From Pleurostoma richardsiae (lineage: Eukaryota > Ascomycota > Sordariomycetes > Calosphaeriales > Pleurostomataceae), in contig JANBVO010000005.1 of the NCBI GenBank assembly GCA_030052745.1, forward strand, positions 558,001-622,000: DNA of 64,000 nt, in the 5' to 3' direction. Position numbers and translations under genes: made by a program. The notes under the pieces were generated by a model. The model saw only the letters and a program-made list of their open reading frames with translations. It was not told the origin of the DNA and did not search any database. This document shows positions 11,614 through 22,210 of the stretch, piece by piece; positions within the stretch are counted from its first letter, which is position 1, and each line of letters starts with the position of its first letter.

Positions 11614-12388
11614 GGCGAAGAGGGGCAGACAGGTATGGTGGTGATGTCTAAGATGGAGTCGGAGGTGTGATCAAGGGGGAAGTAGGGAGTGATGGGGGTA
11701 TGTGCCGCTCAAGAGAAAAGAAGGATAGAAATGAAGATAATTAGCAAGCGGCAGCTGGTCCCGTCGCTTGACAGGAAGATGGACTGTCCGTCTTACTTCT
11801 ATCCACAAGATGCACATCAAGGGTGGGGGTTGGTGATACGGCTCTTCGGACCTTGCCGCCAACCTTCAAAGGAGCTAGGGAAGACGTTCTTTGTGCCATT
11901 CGATACTCCTCAGGTACATACAAACATGCACTTTTCAGCTGTAGGATATGCGAGTCAAATCTCTTCAATGTTCCTTAATAGTAGCCCTTCAAATATACCT
12001 GCGTACAGATGCCTCACCTTATGTTGTTGTCCTTTGGTGACTCCAGACAGAGGGCACTGTAGAAGACTGATGACCAAGCCAAACAAGGAGCGATAAGAGC
12101 TATTAACTTTTATCGCCACGTGATGCTTAATTGGCTTTTTGGACCGTTACAGGTGGCCGTCAGCTGCGCTCGGAGGCGGACCTGAGATTTCCAGCCAAAG
12201 CACTAATAAGAGCAAGAGCTGAGCTCCGTTGGCCACAAGGCTGCCTTGCCTGCCTCTTACCAATCACTTGAATATGTGAACAGCAGATTCCCTGCACCTC
12301 TCTTTCCCTGAAGCACAACTTGTCGTCTTCATGTTAACGTCACGTATTTCCCTCTCCTCCGAATCATCATGATCCAGAGCCGCCGGCC
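11614..12388. other. Divergent promoter region (MBL protein / ZZ-EF protein)
   Basis: No gene seen. The right half is pyrimidine-rich and leads into the ZZ/EF-hand gene. A short upstream ATG at 12369 (ATG ATC CAG) opens a 25-codon frame that overlaps the real start at 12389 in another frame, a possible uORF. Confidence 0.5.
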
Positions 12389-15379
12389 ATGGACATGTCA
12401 AGCTCCTCAGCGGCAGTCCTCACCCGACCGCGACTCGCGATCCTGACGGCCGCCGCGGCCATCTCTGTCGGAATCTATCTCCTGCAGGAGTCGCGCACCG
12501 CTCACAACAGCTCCAGCCATGGTGGGGGTCTACATAGAAGTAACGCCATCCGCCGTCGCCATCGGTCATCGGTGGGCGAAGCCCACCATGAGAACCGTCG
12601 CGAGTCCAACGCCTCCGAGACAACGTCTGTCGAGTCGCACGTGGACGAGAACATCGATGTCGACAGGCCCCGCACCGGTGCGGACGGCGAGACAATAGTG
12701 CCAGATGAGAACGACATGGGCAATGAGTGGTGGGGCGAGAACTCTCAGCGAGCTGGACAGAATATCGTCAGCCTACTCTTCAGGGTGTCCGAGGACAATG
12801 CGCGAAGGAATGCCTATGTCCACCGGGGCTGCATGTGCAATGCTTGTGGCATAGTGCCCATTCGCGGCATCCGCTACCGGTGTGCCAACTGTGCCGACTT
12901 TGACCTGTGCGAGACGTGCGAATCCCAAGGCCTACACATCAAGACACACATCTTCTACAAGGTCAGGATTCCTGCGCCTCCGTTCGGCCCCCGGCAGATG
13001 CAGCCTGTATGGTACCCCGGCGATCCCGATACGTGTCTTCGAAACCTTCCGAGAGCCTTCATGTCCAGAATGTCTAGGGAGACGGGCTTTGAGCGCCCGG
13101 AGCTGGAAGCTTTCTGGGAGCAGTGGACCTACATCGCAAATACGGAATGGCGAGAAGATCCGGATGACCTGGGTCTGGCTATGGATCGGAAGACGTTCGA
13201 GAGGTGCTTGGTCCCCAGCGGAGGGCATCGACACACTGCACCGAACCTGATTCACGACCGCATGTTCGCCTTCTATGACACGAATAACGACGACCTGATC
13301 GGCTTCACAGAATTTCTGCACGGGCTCTCGTACAGAAAGCGGAAAGACAAGCTCCGAAGAATCTTCGACGGCTACGACGTGGATAGGGACGGTCTAGTCA
13401 ACAGAAGGGATTTTCTACGCATCTTCCGGGCATACTATGTGCTGTACAAGCAGATGCACAAGGACATACTGGAGGGCCTGGATGATCAGGTTATGAACAG
13501 CACAGAGGCCCATCAGTTGGTCACCAGCCGGCAACCGCTTAGCAGTCTATTCGGCCGCGAAGGGCGTGTCCCCCAGGCAGATCACCGCCCTATGGAGGGC
13601 AAGCTTTATCATGGCAATGGAGATGTTACCGTCAGCGACGATAAGAGCGGCGTGGTGAACGAGGACAAGACCGACACCGGAAACCGGGAAGAAATCCTGT
13701 CGAATTTGTTCAACCGGACCAATTCTCAGAGTCTATTCATCGAAAGCACCTTATCGCCCACGTCTGATCATGGTCGGTCCGCAGAGGAGTCGTTCACTCA
13801 AGCGTATTTCGATGCGCTTCTAAACACGCCAACCCGGGTGGAAGAATTGCCAGCTCTCCTTATAGGTACGTCCCGCGAGTCGGACGGATTGTTTGTAGAC
13901 GATGAAGAGCAGCAGGGAAATGGCGAGGACAGTGACGATAGTCACGAAAGTGGCAGCTCAGAAGAGGACAATGAGGCGAATGTGGAAATCGTCAGCAATC
14001 CGGACCAAGGCCCGGAAGGGGGTGCTTCGGCTGACGCAGATGCCCCTCGGACGGGAAGTTCTAGCCGGCGACGAGCGAGCGAGAGACGGACGAGCAGAGC
14101 ACCGACGGAGAATGAGGCTCACGCGCGTCACCTTGCTCTAACCGCTCGGCGACAGCGAGCTGCCATGGACAGGAAGTCCAGGGCAGCAGCAAGAAAGAAG
14201 CTGCATGAGAGGTGGAAGAGACGCCAATTCTATCTGGATGAAGAAGAGGGAGCTTCTCCGCCCGAGGGATGGGAGCCCGAGGAAGACATTCTGGGTGGCG
14301 TGAATGGTGCCGCTGAGAGCTCGAAGACCGCCCAGCATTACACCTTATCCCCAAGATCCAGATCTTCTTCAAAGGTGCGGTTCGCGGAAGACACCGACGA
14401 TTACGAGATCAGGTCCAATCCATCGACGTCTTCCCGAAGCGTGCCCGAGCGGTGGGGCGGTATGGACATCCCGGACGCGGAGAGAGATGCAGGCAAGGAG
14501 ATACTCTATCAGGTCACGCAACAGGCATTCAACGAGCTCCTCGATGTGCTCTTCAAGGAAAAGGAGGACCTCGCCATCCGCGCTGCTGAAACGAGGGCGG
14601 ACCGTGATAAACACCGCGAGCGTTTCGAGTCTATCGACCTCGTCGAAGAGGATCGAAAACATGATCCATGGGCTCCAAACCTACCGGTTGAGCAGCCCAC
14701 AGAGACGAAGCCCACAGAGACCAACAAGCCTGTCGCTGAACAGACGCTAGAGGAATTGCTTGCTTCGTCGGGCTATACAATCGACCCGTCTCATGCAGAG
14801 GCTGCAGGAGAGACTGCAGGAGAGGCCGTAGGACAGGAGCATGAACTTCCGGAGTTGGAGGCCATCGGCAATATCCTGGAGGAAGCCAGGAACCTGGAAG
14901 AAGCAAGGGAGGAAGAGCCTGTGCCCGAGCCGAGTCCCGAGGAGGAACATACTGAGGCCGCTGCCACTGCCACTGCCGCTGCTGCTGTGTATCGTGATCC
15001 CACCATGCCCCAGTTCCGTCCAAATAGCAACGCCGACCTGCAGAAGCCGTTCAACGTCACCGTCCCGGTGTCAAGCGACTCAGAGTCGGGTCCCTCAGCG
15101 GCGCCCACCCCCGGACAGAAGTCGTCACGCGACGCGAAGGGCAAGAAGGCCGAGAAGAAGGCGAACGGAACTAAGAGGTCGCCCTCGCCACCGACGCCCA
15201 TCTCACACTCAACGTTGGTGGAGTGGAAGCGGCTGGACGTCGCGGAGCAGGAGGCCATGGCACAGGGCGGCTGGGGCAGGCTGAGCTACGAGGAGTTCGA
15301 GAGCATCTACCAGCGGGAGGAGACTGGGTCTAACAGGCTCGATTACCTCGGCACCTGGATCGATTTCTGCATTCCTTAG
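12389..15379 (+). CDS. Membrane-anchored ZZ zinc finger and EF-hand protein
   Basis: Single-exon gene of 996 residues. A hydrophobic N-terminal segment (about 15-33, LAILTAAAAISVGIYLL) looks like a signal anchor. A ZZ-type zinc finger follows at about 143-190 (HRGCMCNACG, then YRCANCADFDLCETC and a His pair). Two EF-hands follow: DTNNDDLIGFTE (about 297-308) and DVDRDGLVNRRD (about 328-339), both with full calcium-ligand patterns. The remaining 600 residues are acidic, serine-rich and low complexity, with a basic coiled segment (ARRQRAAMDRKSRAAARKK) and a short conserved C-terminal block ending in LDYLGTWIDFCIP. ZZ plus EF-hand proteins of this layout are widespread in filamentous ascomycetes without an assigned role. 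Calcium-dependent scaffolding at an endomembrane is my inference. Confidence 0.88.
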   Translation: MDMSSSSAAVLTRPRLAILTAAAAISVGIYLLQESRTAHNSSSHGGGLHRSNAIRRRHRSSVGEAHHENRRESNASETTSVESHVDENIDVDRPRTGADGETIVPDENDMGNEWWGENSQRAGQNIVSLLFRVSEDNARRNAYVHRGCMCNACGIVPIRGIRYRCANCADFDLCETCESQGLHIKTHIFYKVRIPAPPFGPRQMQPVWYPGDPDTCLRNLPRAFMSRMSRETGFERPELEAFWEQWTYIANTEWREDPDDLGLAMDRKTFERCLVPSGGHRHTAPNLIHDRMFAFYDTNNDDLIGFTEFLHGLSYRKRKDKLRRIFDGYDVDRDGLVNRRDFLRIFRAYYVLYKQMHKDILEGLDDQVMNSTEAHQLVTSRQPLSSLFGREGRVPQADHRPMEGKLYHGNGDVTVSDDKSGVVNEDKTDTGNREEILSNLFNRTNSQSLFIESTLSPTSDHGRSAEESFTQAYFDALLNTPTRVEELPALLIGTSRESDGLFVDDEEQQGNGEDSDDSHESGSSEEDNEANVEIVSNPDQGPEGGASADADAPRTGSSSRRRASERRTSRAPTENEAHARHLALTARRQRAAMDRKSRAAARKKLHERWKRRQFYLDEEEGASPPEGWEPEEDILGGVNGAAESSKTAQHYTLSPRSRSSSKVRFAEDTDDYEIRSNPSTSSRSVPERWGGMDIPDAERDAGKEILYQVTQQAFNELLDVLFKEKEDLAIRAAETRADRDKHRERFESIDLVEEDRKHDPWAPNLPVEQPTETKPTETNKPVAEQTLEELLASSGYTIDPSHAEAAGETAGEAVGQEHELPELEAIGNILEEARNLEEAREEEPVPEPSPEEEHTEAAATATAAAAVYRDPTMPQFRPNSNADLQKPFNVTVPVSSDSESGPSAAPTPGQKSSRDAKGKKAEKKANGTKRSPSPPTPISHSTLVEWKRLDVAEQEAMAQGGWGRLSYEEFESIYQREETGSNRLDYLGTWIDFCIP

Positions 15380-15612
15380 CGTGAGAGGTTTGCCATGGAG
15401 GATGAGGCTGGCTGGGCTGGCTGAGCTAGCATCTAAAACTTCGGGGGTGGTTGTTGTACATAATCTGTATAATATCGGAAGGCTTAGGCCGTAAAAGTCT
15501 GTTAATGATAGTCATGATCCCATCATCTACTGCTTTATTGTGCTCGTGAAAATCATTCTCTATCTGCGGCAGGTCTGGCCCGTCAATGTCTCCCCATGGC
15601 CGGAATCTAGCT

Positions 15613-17346
15613 CTACTCGTCGGCCTTGGACCGGACCGGCTTGTTCACCATGAGGGTAAGCAGCGAGTGCGCGACCTCCGCCGCGGCGAGCACGGTGGTC
15701 TCGCCGGGGTTGTCGTATATCGGGGCGACCTCGACGACGTCGGCGCCCACGACGTTCAACCCCGACAGCTCGTCGAGGACGGTCAACAGCTCGCGGCTCG
15801 TCCAGCCGCCCGGCTCAGCGGTGCCGGTCGCTGTTCCAGGCAGAAGCATAAGCCACCTCGGTCAGCCCAGGATCTCTAACAGCAAATGAAAGGAAGCAGC
15901 ACGTCAGGGGATCTCGGGTGCCATAACACCAAGAGGAAAATACGAGACAACAGAAGATGAGGAAGTGTCAGGCCTACCTGGGGCGTATGCCGGATCGAGC
16001 ACGTCGATGTCGACGCTGATGTAGACGGGCGAGTCCCCGACGCGCCGGCGGATCTGGTCGGCGATGCCGAGGGCGCCGAGACGGTCGATGTCCCTGGCGC
16101 GGATGACCTCGAAGCCGCAGCGCAGGTCGTTGCGCAGGTCGCCCTTGCGGCGCATCAGGGGGGCGCGGATGCCGGCGTGGACGGACGTGTTCTTGATCAG
16201 GCCCTGTTGCATTGCCATTGGTGTCACTCACTCGCGCCGCCATGTTTCTCTTGATGCCGAAAGAGGGGAGTAGAAGGGGGGGATCAAGGGAGCGCGGAAG
16301 ACAGTTGTACTCGTCATGTAGCTGGAACCTACCTCTTCGTGGGCAATATGAAGAAATGTGCCGTGGTTGAGACCTCTGTGGCACTTGTCAGTCTCGGGAG
16401 TGCAAGTGTAGACTCGAGGGCGTCATGACGTACGCATAGTCGGAGAGACCTCCGCCTGGATGTCAAGTCTTTAGCATTTCGGGTCATTTGGCTCTGATGG
16501 GGGTGGGAGCCTCACCTATAACGGCCGGGTCCCACGTGTCTACCACAGTGAGTGAAACCGTCCCAGCTTTGAGAGAGTGAATATCCAGGCTTACCGATGT
16601 GGCTATCGAAGTGGATAACGGACACTTCTCCCCACCTCCCATACGTCCCGCGCAGGGCGGACAGAGTCGTGGTGTGGTCGCCGCCGAGGGTGAGGATCCG
16701 GGGCGTCTTCGACTTGGTGAGGTTGGAGGCGGTGCGGGACCCAATAACCTGCAGTCACAACCCACGACTTTAGCCACTCTCCAGAGCTGACTGCACTGCC
16801 AAGCTGTCTCTACCTTGTGGGCTTTGTCAAGCTGTCGCAGGGCGACATTGTTGTCCAGGAAGGTCAGGACGGCGTCTCCGCAGTCAACGATGGCGGCCCA
16901 GTCAGCGTAGGTGTTCTTTCCCGTGTAGATGTTCCAGCCGGCTTCCGGAGACATCCGCTGGCTGCCGATCCGGATGCCGGACGGGCCAAAGCGGGCTCCT
17001 GGCCTGCCTGTGGTTGTCTGTGAAGACGAGTCAGATCTGCCATCGAGGCCCCTGATGAAGCATCGATGGTTGTGGTACTCACGGTGTCGAAGGGCGCGCC
17101 GAAAATGGCGATGTCGTACTTGTCAGAGTCGGCATCCTCGTTGGAGAAGCAGTCGACATAGGGCAGATTCGCGAATGTCTTCAAGCCATTAAATTTGCTC
17201 CCGATGACGAGGTCATCGTCCTTCTCGATAGAGGCGGGTAGAGGTCGCTGGTATGAATCTACGGCAACGCGCGGGAACTCCCAGGCTCCATATATGCGGG
17301 ATGGGGCCGTTGCCCATATAAGCAGGACGGATGCCCAAGATCTCAT
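15613..17346 (-). CDS. Secreted agmatinase-like ureohydrolase
   Basis: Arginase/agmatinase superfamily enzyme hydrolysing a guanidino compound to urea and an amine with two Mn ions. Eight exons (in coding order): 17083-17346, 16814-17017, 16595-16748, 16516-16539, 16434-16455, 16333-16375, 15978-16203, 15613-15830. Together they make 384 residues with all phases closing. Exons 4 and 5 are microexons of 24 and 22 nt. The metal motifs are assembled by splicing: GGDHTTTLSALRG, HFDSHIDTWDP, NHGTFLHIAHEEG and YISVDIDVLDPAYAP. An agmatinase-type end follows (VGADVVEVAPIYDNPGETT). The first 20 residues (RSWASVLLIWATAPSRIYG) look like a signal peptide, so the enzyme probably enters the secretory path, as several fungal agmatinase paralogues do. 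The exact substrate cannot be read from sequence. Confidence 0.93.
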
Positions 17347-18615
17347 CTTGAAGGCTGCTCGACCGCTCTCACTTTATTTACTCCTTCTCACGCTGTGAGT
17401 CCCTGTGCAATTGGGTTCTGCTTCAAAATACACATTGAGATACCCGGTATGTCTCATCGGAGTGTTCCGTCACCGGATGAGGCTGAACCGGTGCCCCTCC
17501 ATTGTTAGCACTGCCTTATCTTCACCGTTACTTAATAGCATCGCGTCTCTAGCCGGGCAATACGATTACGTGCGCGAAACGCAAAGTCGGCCGACTCCTA
17601 CCTAAGCCAGGGGACTGATAAGAAAAGCCCAGATGTGAGGCTATCCATAACACTGAAAGTGTCGAATGCACCGTCAATGCGGACCCGTGTGACACCCGGA
17701 TGGATGAGGTCCCCTCCGACCCGACTCTTGCGGAATTCGGAGGCATGCGGAGTTACCCGCACGGAGTTGCTAGACCGGCAGGATCGGGCTCTCTCCAACT
17801 ACTCCGGAGCGGTCCATCTGCCTATCTCGGCCCCGGATGATATCATAGGTACCTGTTGTTGTCAAGGTATGCTGTCGAGACGAGTTTTACTTGGGTCCAA
17901 GGAACGGCAGTACTGAATTTAAATACCGCGGCAGAGAATGGAACGCTCCGCGGAAGTTCCGGAAATTCGGTGGAAGAAGCATCGTGATTGGCTCTCTTTC
18001 CCGTATCAGAGCCGGGTCTTGAAATGTGCCCGGTTGTCCGCAAGGTCGGTGTGGAAGAGTAGCAGTGTGGGAGAGTGGGAGGGGGGATGCTGACCGGGGC
18101 CCATTGCAACGCTGAGTGAGAATGGCGGGATGCAGGATGCAACCTGTTCGTTCCATGACCCCGAGATCGACGACCTGCCCGTTTCCGCATCTCGGGCGGG
18201 CGGTCAGCACCTTGAACGACAGCCGAGTTGAGTTGCCACGGAGGGAAGCTCCACGGACTCCTACGGGCCGCGGCCTCGCTGACCAACGGGAAGAACTCCT
18301 CGCATCCAACTCCGTGATCGAACTCGCCTCCAGCTTAACCCTCAACAGTTCTAGCGCCTGCCTCTATGCGCATGAAAGGCTGGAGACCCCAGATGGAGTT
18401 TTGCACCGGCGGCATCTTGGCGGCAGTTGACCATCCGCCCCTGTCCTGTCCCCCACACCCGACCGTTCCAAGTAGTCCTTCTTCCCCAAGTTTTTCTCAT
18501 CCCGGCCCCTCTTCGTTCCGCGGAAGTTAATTCTCCAGCCGGGCCGGAAGATTGACGCGACTGACACCGATTGTCAACGTCTCACTCTCCCCTCTCCCTG
18601 CTGCGTGCCAACACG
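17347..18615. other. Divergent promoter region (agmatinase / Zn2Cys6 factor)
   Basis: About 1.27 kb with no supportable gene, between the agmatinase-like gene on the minus strand and the transcription factor on the plus strand. The last 150 bases before 18616 are pyrimidine-rich leader-like sequence. Shared regulation of the two divergent genes is possible but not shown. Confidence 0.5.
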
Positions 18616-21600
18616 ATGGACGTCCTCACTGCCGGCGCCCCTGTCCCGCAGCCAAAGAACCCTTCCGGAAAGGTCAGGAAGCGGGCGGCCAAGGCCTGCC
18701 TGTCCTGCAGAGCCCGCAAGGTGAGATGCGATGTCTCGCAGAGGGGGCGGCCCTGCATGAACTGCTACTTGGACAGCGAGACATGCGTCGTGACTGGTCG
18801 CGCATCCAGACTGTAAGTCCAAGACACGTTATCACATCTGTGTGACCTTGAGAGGCTTATTGCATCCCCATACAGCCGAAGAGCCCGTGAGGAGGATGAG
18901 GGCGGTCAAACCTCACACACTGCTGCCCATGCTTCAGAAGCTCATGGCCATGTCCATGATTACTCTGAAGAGTCCCCTTCGGGAGCTGGTGCACATCAGC
19001 AGCCGAGCTTTGCACCGGAACTTCAGCGGAGAGACAGAACCACCACGCCTGGCGCCGAAGATGTAACAGGGACCCATGCCGCTGCCATCCTTGAGCCTTT
19101 GACCCCGGTGGAATCTGTCGCGGCTCAAAGCGCCGAGCCTCTGAAGAACCATGTCGGAGCTACGCAGCCCGCAGACCTGAACCTGGACTTCCACTTCAGC
19201 GAGTCCTCTGTCCCTCCCATTCTGCACTGGAACAATGGCCAGAATGTCAACTACAGCTCCGACATCACGTACTCGTACTATCCCTTCCTGAGCGTCAGCA
19301 ACCTGTCCAACATCCTCCCGCAGGATGTCAACTATCTCGACATGCAGGGCTGCCTCCGGGTCCCAACCCGGGCCATCCTGGACGAGATGGTTCAGCAGTA
19401 CTTCCTCCACGTCCACCCTTACTTCCCGCTGTTCAACGAGGGCGATTTCTGGGAACAGTACAGCCATCCCGGCAAGGCCGGGCCCGCCGGGCACACCGGC
19501 CCCACCGACAAAATTCCCCTGCTAGTCTTCCAGGCAATGCTCTTCGCGACCTGCAATGTATGTCTCGCGGAAGTCTACTCCCTAGTAACGACGGGATTAA
19601 TAATGATGATAGTTCCTCTCGCGCGCCAGCGTGAAGGCCCTGGGGTTCCCAACCATCAGGGCGACGCGGGCGTCCTTCTATCGTCGAGCCAAGGTGAACA
19701 TCCCGCGTCCATTCTTGTCATCCCGTGACCGCTGACCACCGCCAGCTCCTCTACGACTTCGAGACCGAGTCCTCCCCCCTCGCCACCGCCCAGGCCGCTC
19801 TCCTGCTCTCCTTCTGGTCCTCTGCCTACTCCACCTCCGGCACCAAGCGGCCCAACAGCTTCTGGCTCAGCACCGCCATCGAGCAGGCCAAGAGCGCCGA
19901 GGCCCACCGCTACTACTCGCTGCTCCCCGGGCCGGGGCCGCACGCCCCGCGGCTGCTCAAGCGGCAGAACACGCTCAAGCGCCTGTGGTGGTGCTGCGTC
20001 ATCCGCGACCGCATCCTGGCGCTGGGCGTGCGCCGCAGCGTGCAGATCACGCCGCTGCACTTCGACTTCGAGGCCCACGCCCCCCTGTCGCAGGCCGACC
20101 TCGCCGACGAGGTCGACCGCTCGCGCGTCTACAACCCCGGCACGAAGCGCTCGCTCATCGGCGTGCTGGGCAAGCTCGTCGAGCTGTGCGTCCTGCTGAC
20201 GGACGTGCTCATGCTGGTGTTCCCGCTCGACGACGTGCCGGGCTGGGGCCGCCAGCGCGGCGAGGAGGGGTGGCGGAGGGTGGAGCGGTGCAAGGACGAG
20301 CTGAGGAGGTGGTACGAGGGCGCGCTGGTGCAGTGCCCCATGGCCGGGTCGGACCAGAAGCCGTGCCCGGAGTTCAGGAAGGAGTACCAGCATGACTCGG
20401 TGGTGCTGTACACGAATCTGATGTACACCTACTATCAGTGAGTGATTCCTCTCCCCCATAGGTTGACTGCAGGAGAGCCCTTTGCTGATGCGCGTCTTTC
20501 ACAGCTCGTCGAGAGTGGTGCTCTGCCACCACGAGATCCTGACCCTCGCAGCTGCGATGCCTGATCTCGACAGCCGGGCTCCCCAGGCAGCAGCCATCTA
20601 CGAGAAGCGACACGAGATCCAGGACGCGGCGTCGAGCGTGACGGAGTGCTTCAAGGAGCTCACCCAGCGCCGCCTGGCTCGGTGGCTACCCATCAGCGCG
20701 TAAGTTTCCCCCCTAAGCCTTAGGTTATCCCCCGGCCCCTCTTGTCGAACCCGAGTCTCACAACAAACAGCGTCACCTGCGTCGCCCTCCCGCTCGTGCT
20801 CCACATCCTAGACGTCAAACTCTCGCGCCCGGCGGCCTCGTCCTCCCCGTCATCCACCGCCGCCTCCCCCTTCGACCCTACCGCGCAGTCGGCCCTCAAG
20901 CAGCACCGCCTCAACGTCCTGATCGAGGTCATGCGCAGCATGCAGCCGCAGTACGACGGCGTCGACTGGGTCAGCGAGGCGATCCGGCACATCATCACCC
21001 TGGCGCAGGTCGACGACGACCCGTCCGCGGCCGGGAATAATAACAACAACAGTGGCGCGGGGGCCGGGGCGGCCGTGGACTGGACGGATATCTTGGCCAC
21101 GCACCCGGGCTGCTACCTCCGCCTGGCGCTGACCATCGACCTCAGCCTCAGCAAGAACAGGCTGCCCGAGGAGCGCGACTTCCCCGCCAGCCTGCGGGGC
21201 CTCTTCGCCGGCGGGGGCAGCCCGATCCGCCGCGTGCTGCTGGCCCGGGAGAAGGCGAAAAAGCAGCAGCAGCAACAAGAACAACAGCAGGCCGCGGCCA
21301 CCACCGGTCCCTCGCCGCAGATGCTGGCCGATTGGGCCGCCAATGACCAGTCCGTGGCGTTCGGGATGGAGGCCGGCGTGATGATGGACGCGGACGGCGG
21401 GCCCGGGGCGGCGGGCCTGATGTCCTCGTCCTCCGCCCAGGACGCGCCGTTCTCGGCCGGCGGCGGCGGCGGCGCGCTGGCGGCTGAGGCGAACGCCGGG
21501 TTCGGGGACGTGAGCGACCTGGTGGGGCAGGCGTTCGCGGAGGCGATGGACATGTTCGAGGGCAACATGTTCGACTCGTTCGGGTTCCACGACGGCATGT

Positions 21601-21866
21601 ACCTGGGGAGCAGCGGCGGCGGCGCGGACGGGCTGCAGGACACGTCGGAGGGGTGGTCGCCCAGCGACGGGTCGCTTGATGATGCGGGAGTGGCCGGGGG
21701 AGGGAGTCACTGGGTGAATGGAGAGGCGCGGGCCGGGGGTGTCGGGAACGGCAACGGCTCTGCGGGTGAGCAGCAGATGGGCGATGGGCGGTTCAGCGCA
21801 GACCAGGTCACGGCGATGGCGTTGATGAGGGGAATGGACGGCGATGCTATGAGGCGTGCTATGTAA
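18616..21866 (+). CDS. Zn(II)2Cys6 fungal-specific transcription factor (CTF1/FarA-like)
   Basis: Six exons: 18616-18812, 18876-19557, 19613-19693, 19746-20437, 20505-20699, 20771-21866; 980 residues with consistent phases. The binuclear cluster is C28-x2-C31-x6-C38-x8-C47-x2-C50-x6-C57, preceded by a basic KVRKRAAK stretch and followed by SRLRRARE. The middle region (about 240-560) is a Fungal_trans domain, with RVPTRAILDEMVQQYFLHVHPYF, AALLLSFW and KRLWWCCVIRDRILALG as landmarks. The C-terminus is low complexity, with polyglutamine from CAG repeats near 21264-21290 and Gly/Ala runs. The cluster (ACLSCRARKVRCDV) and domain arrangement resemble the cutinase/fatty-acid regulators CTF1/FarA, but I cannot exclude another subfamily. 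It would act in the nucleus. The ATG at 18616 is the first in frame. Confidence 0.9.
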
Positions 21867-22210
21867 GTCTAGATCTTGGTGGCAATAAAGGGTTAAAAGG
21901 TGGCCAAAAAGCTGGGTGTCTCGGTTTGTTGTTGGGGGTTCAACTCGGAGTCTTGGTTCAGGTCTGACAAGCGCTCACTGTCCAAGTCGGAGATTAGGAA
22001 TTATGCTTAAATTGAGAGATCTTTGGGCTCTATAATATGCCTCTACGCTCTATCTGCGCTCTAATGCGCGTTCTTAGAACTCTATTGGCACCATCACGCG
22101 AGATGCCAAGAGAATGTCTATGTAAAGGGAAAGGAAGTACAGGTGACGAAAGGCAGGATGCATGTCCGGCAGTACAACCGCCAGCCTGTCAACTAATAGT
22201 TCCGTCATCG
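21867..22210. other. 3' spacer between convergent genes
   Basis: AT-richer sequence between the convergent transcription factor and MFS genes. No coding signal is seen. Probably the two 3' untranslated regions. Confidence 0.55.

Noticed and set aside
11002-11670. 222-codon plus-strand open frame opposite the MBL gene
   Set aside because: It is the antisense shadow of a GC-rich coding exon. Its Gly/Ala/Val/His composition and lack of any domain fit a mirror frame.
19656-20459. 267-codon minus-strand open frame
   Set aside because: Mirror of the Fungal_trans exon of the Zn2Cys6 factor.
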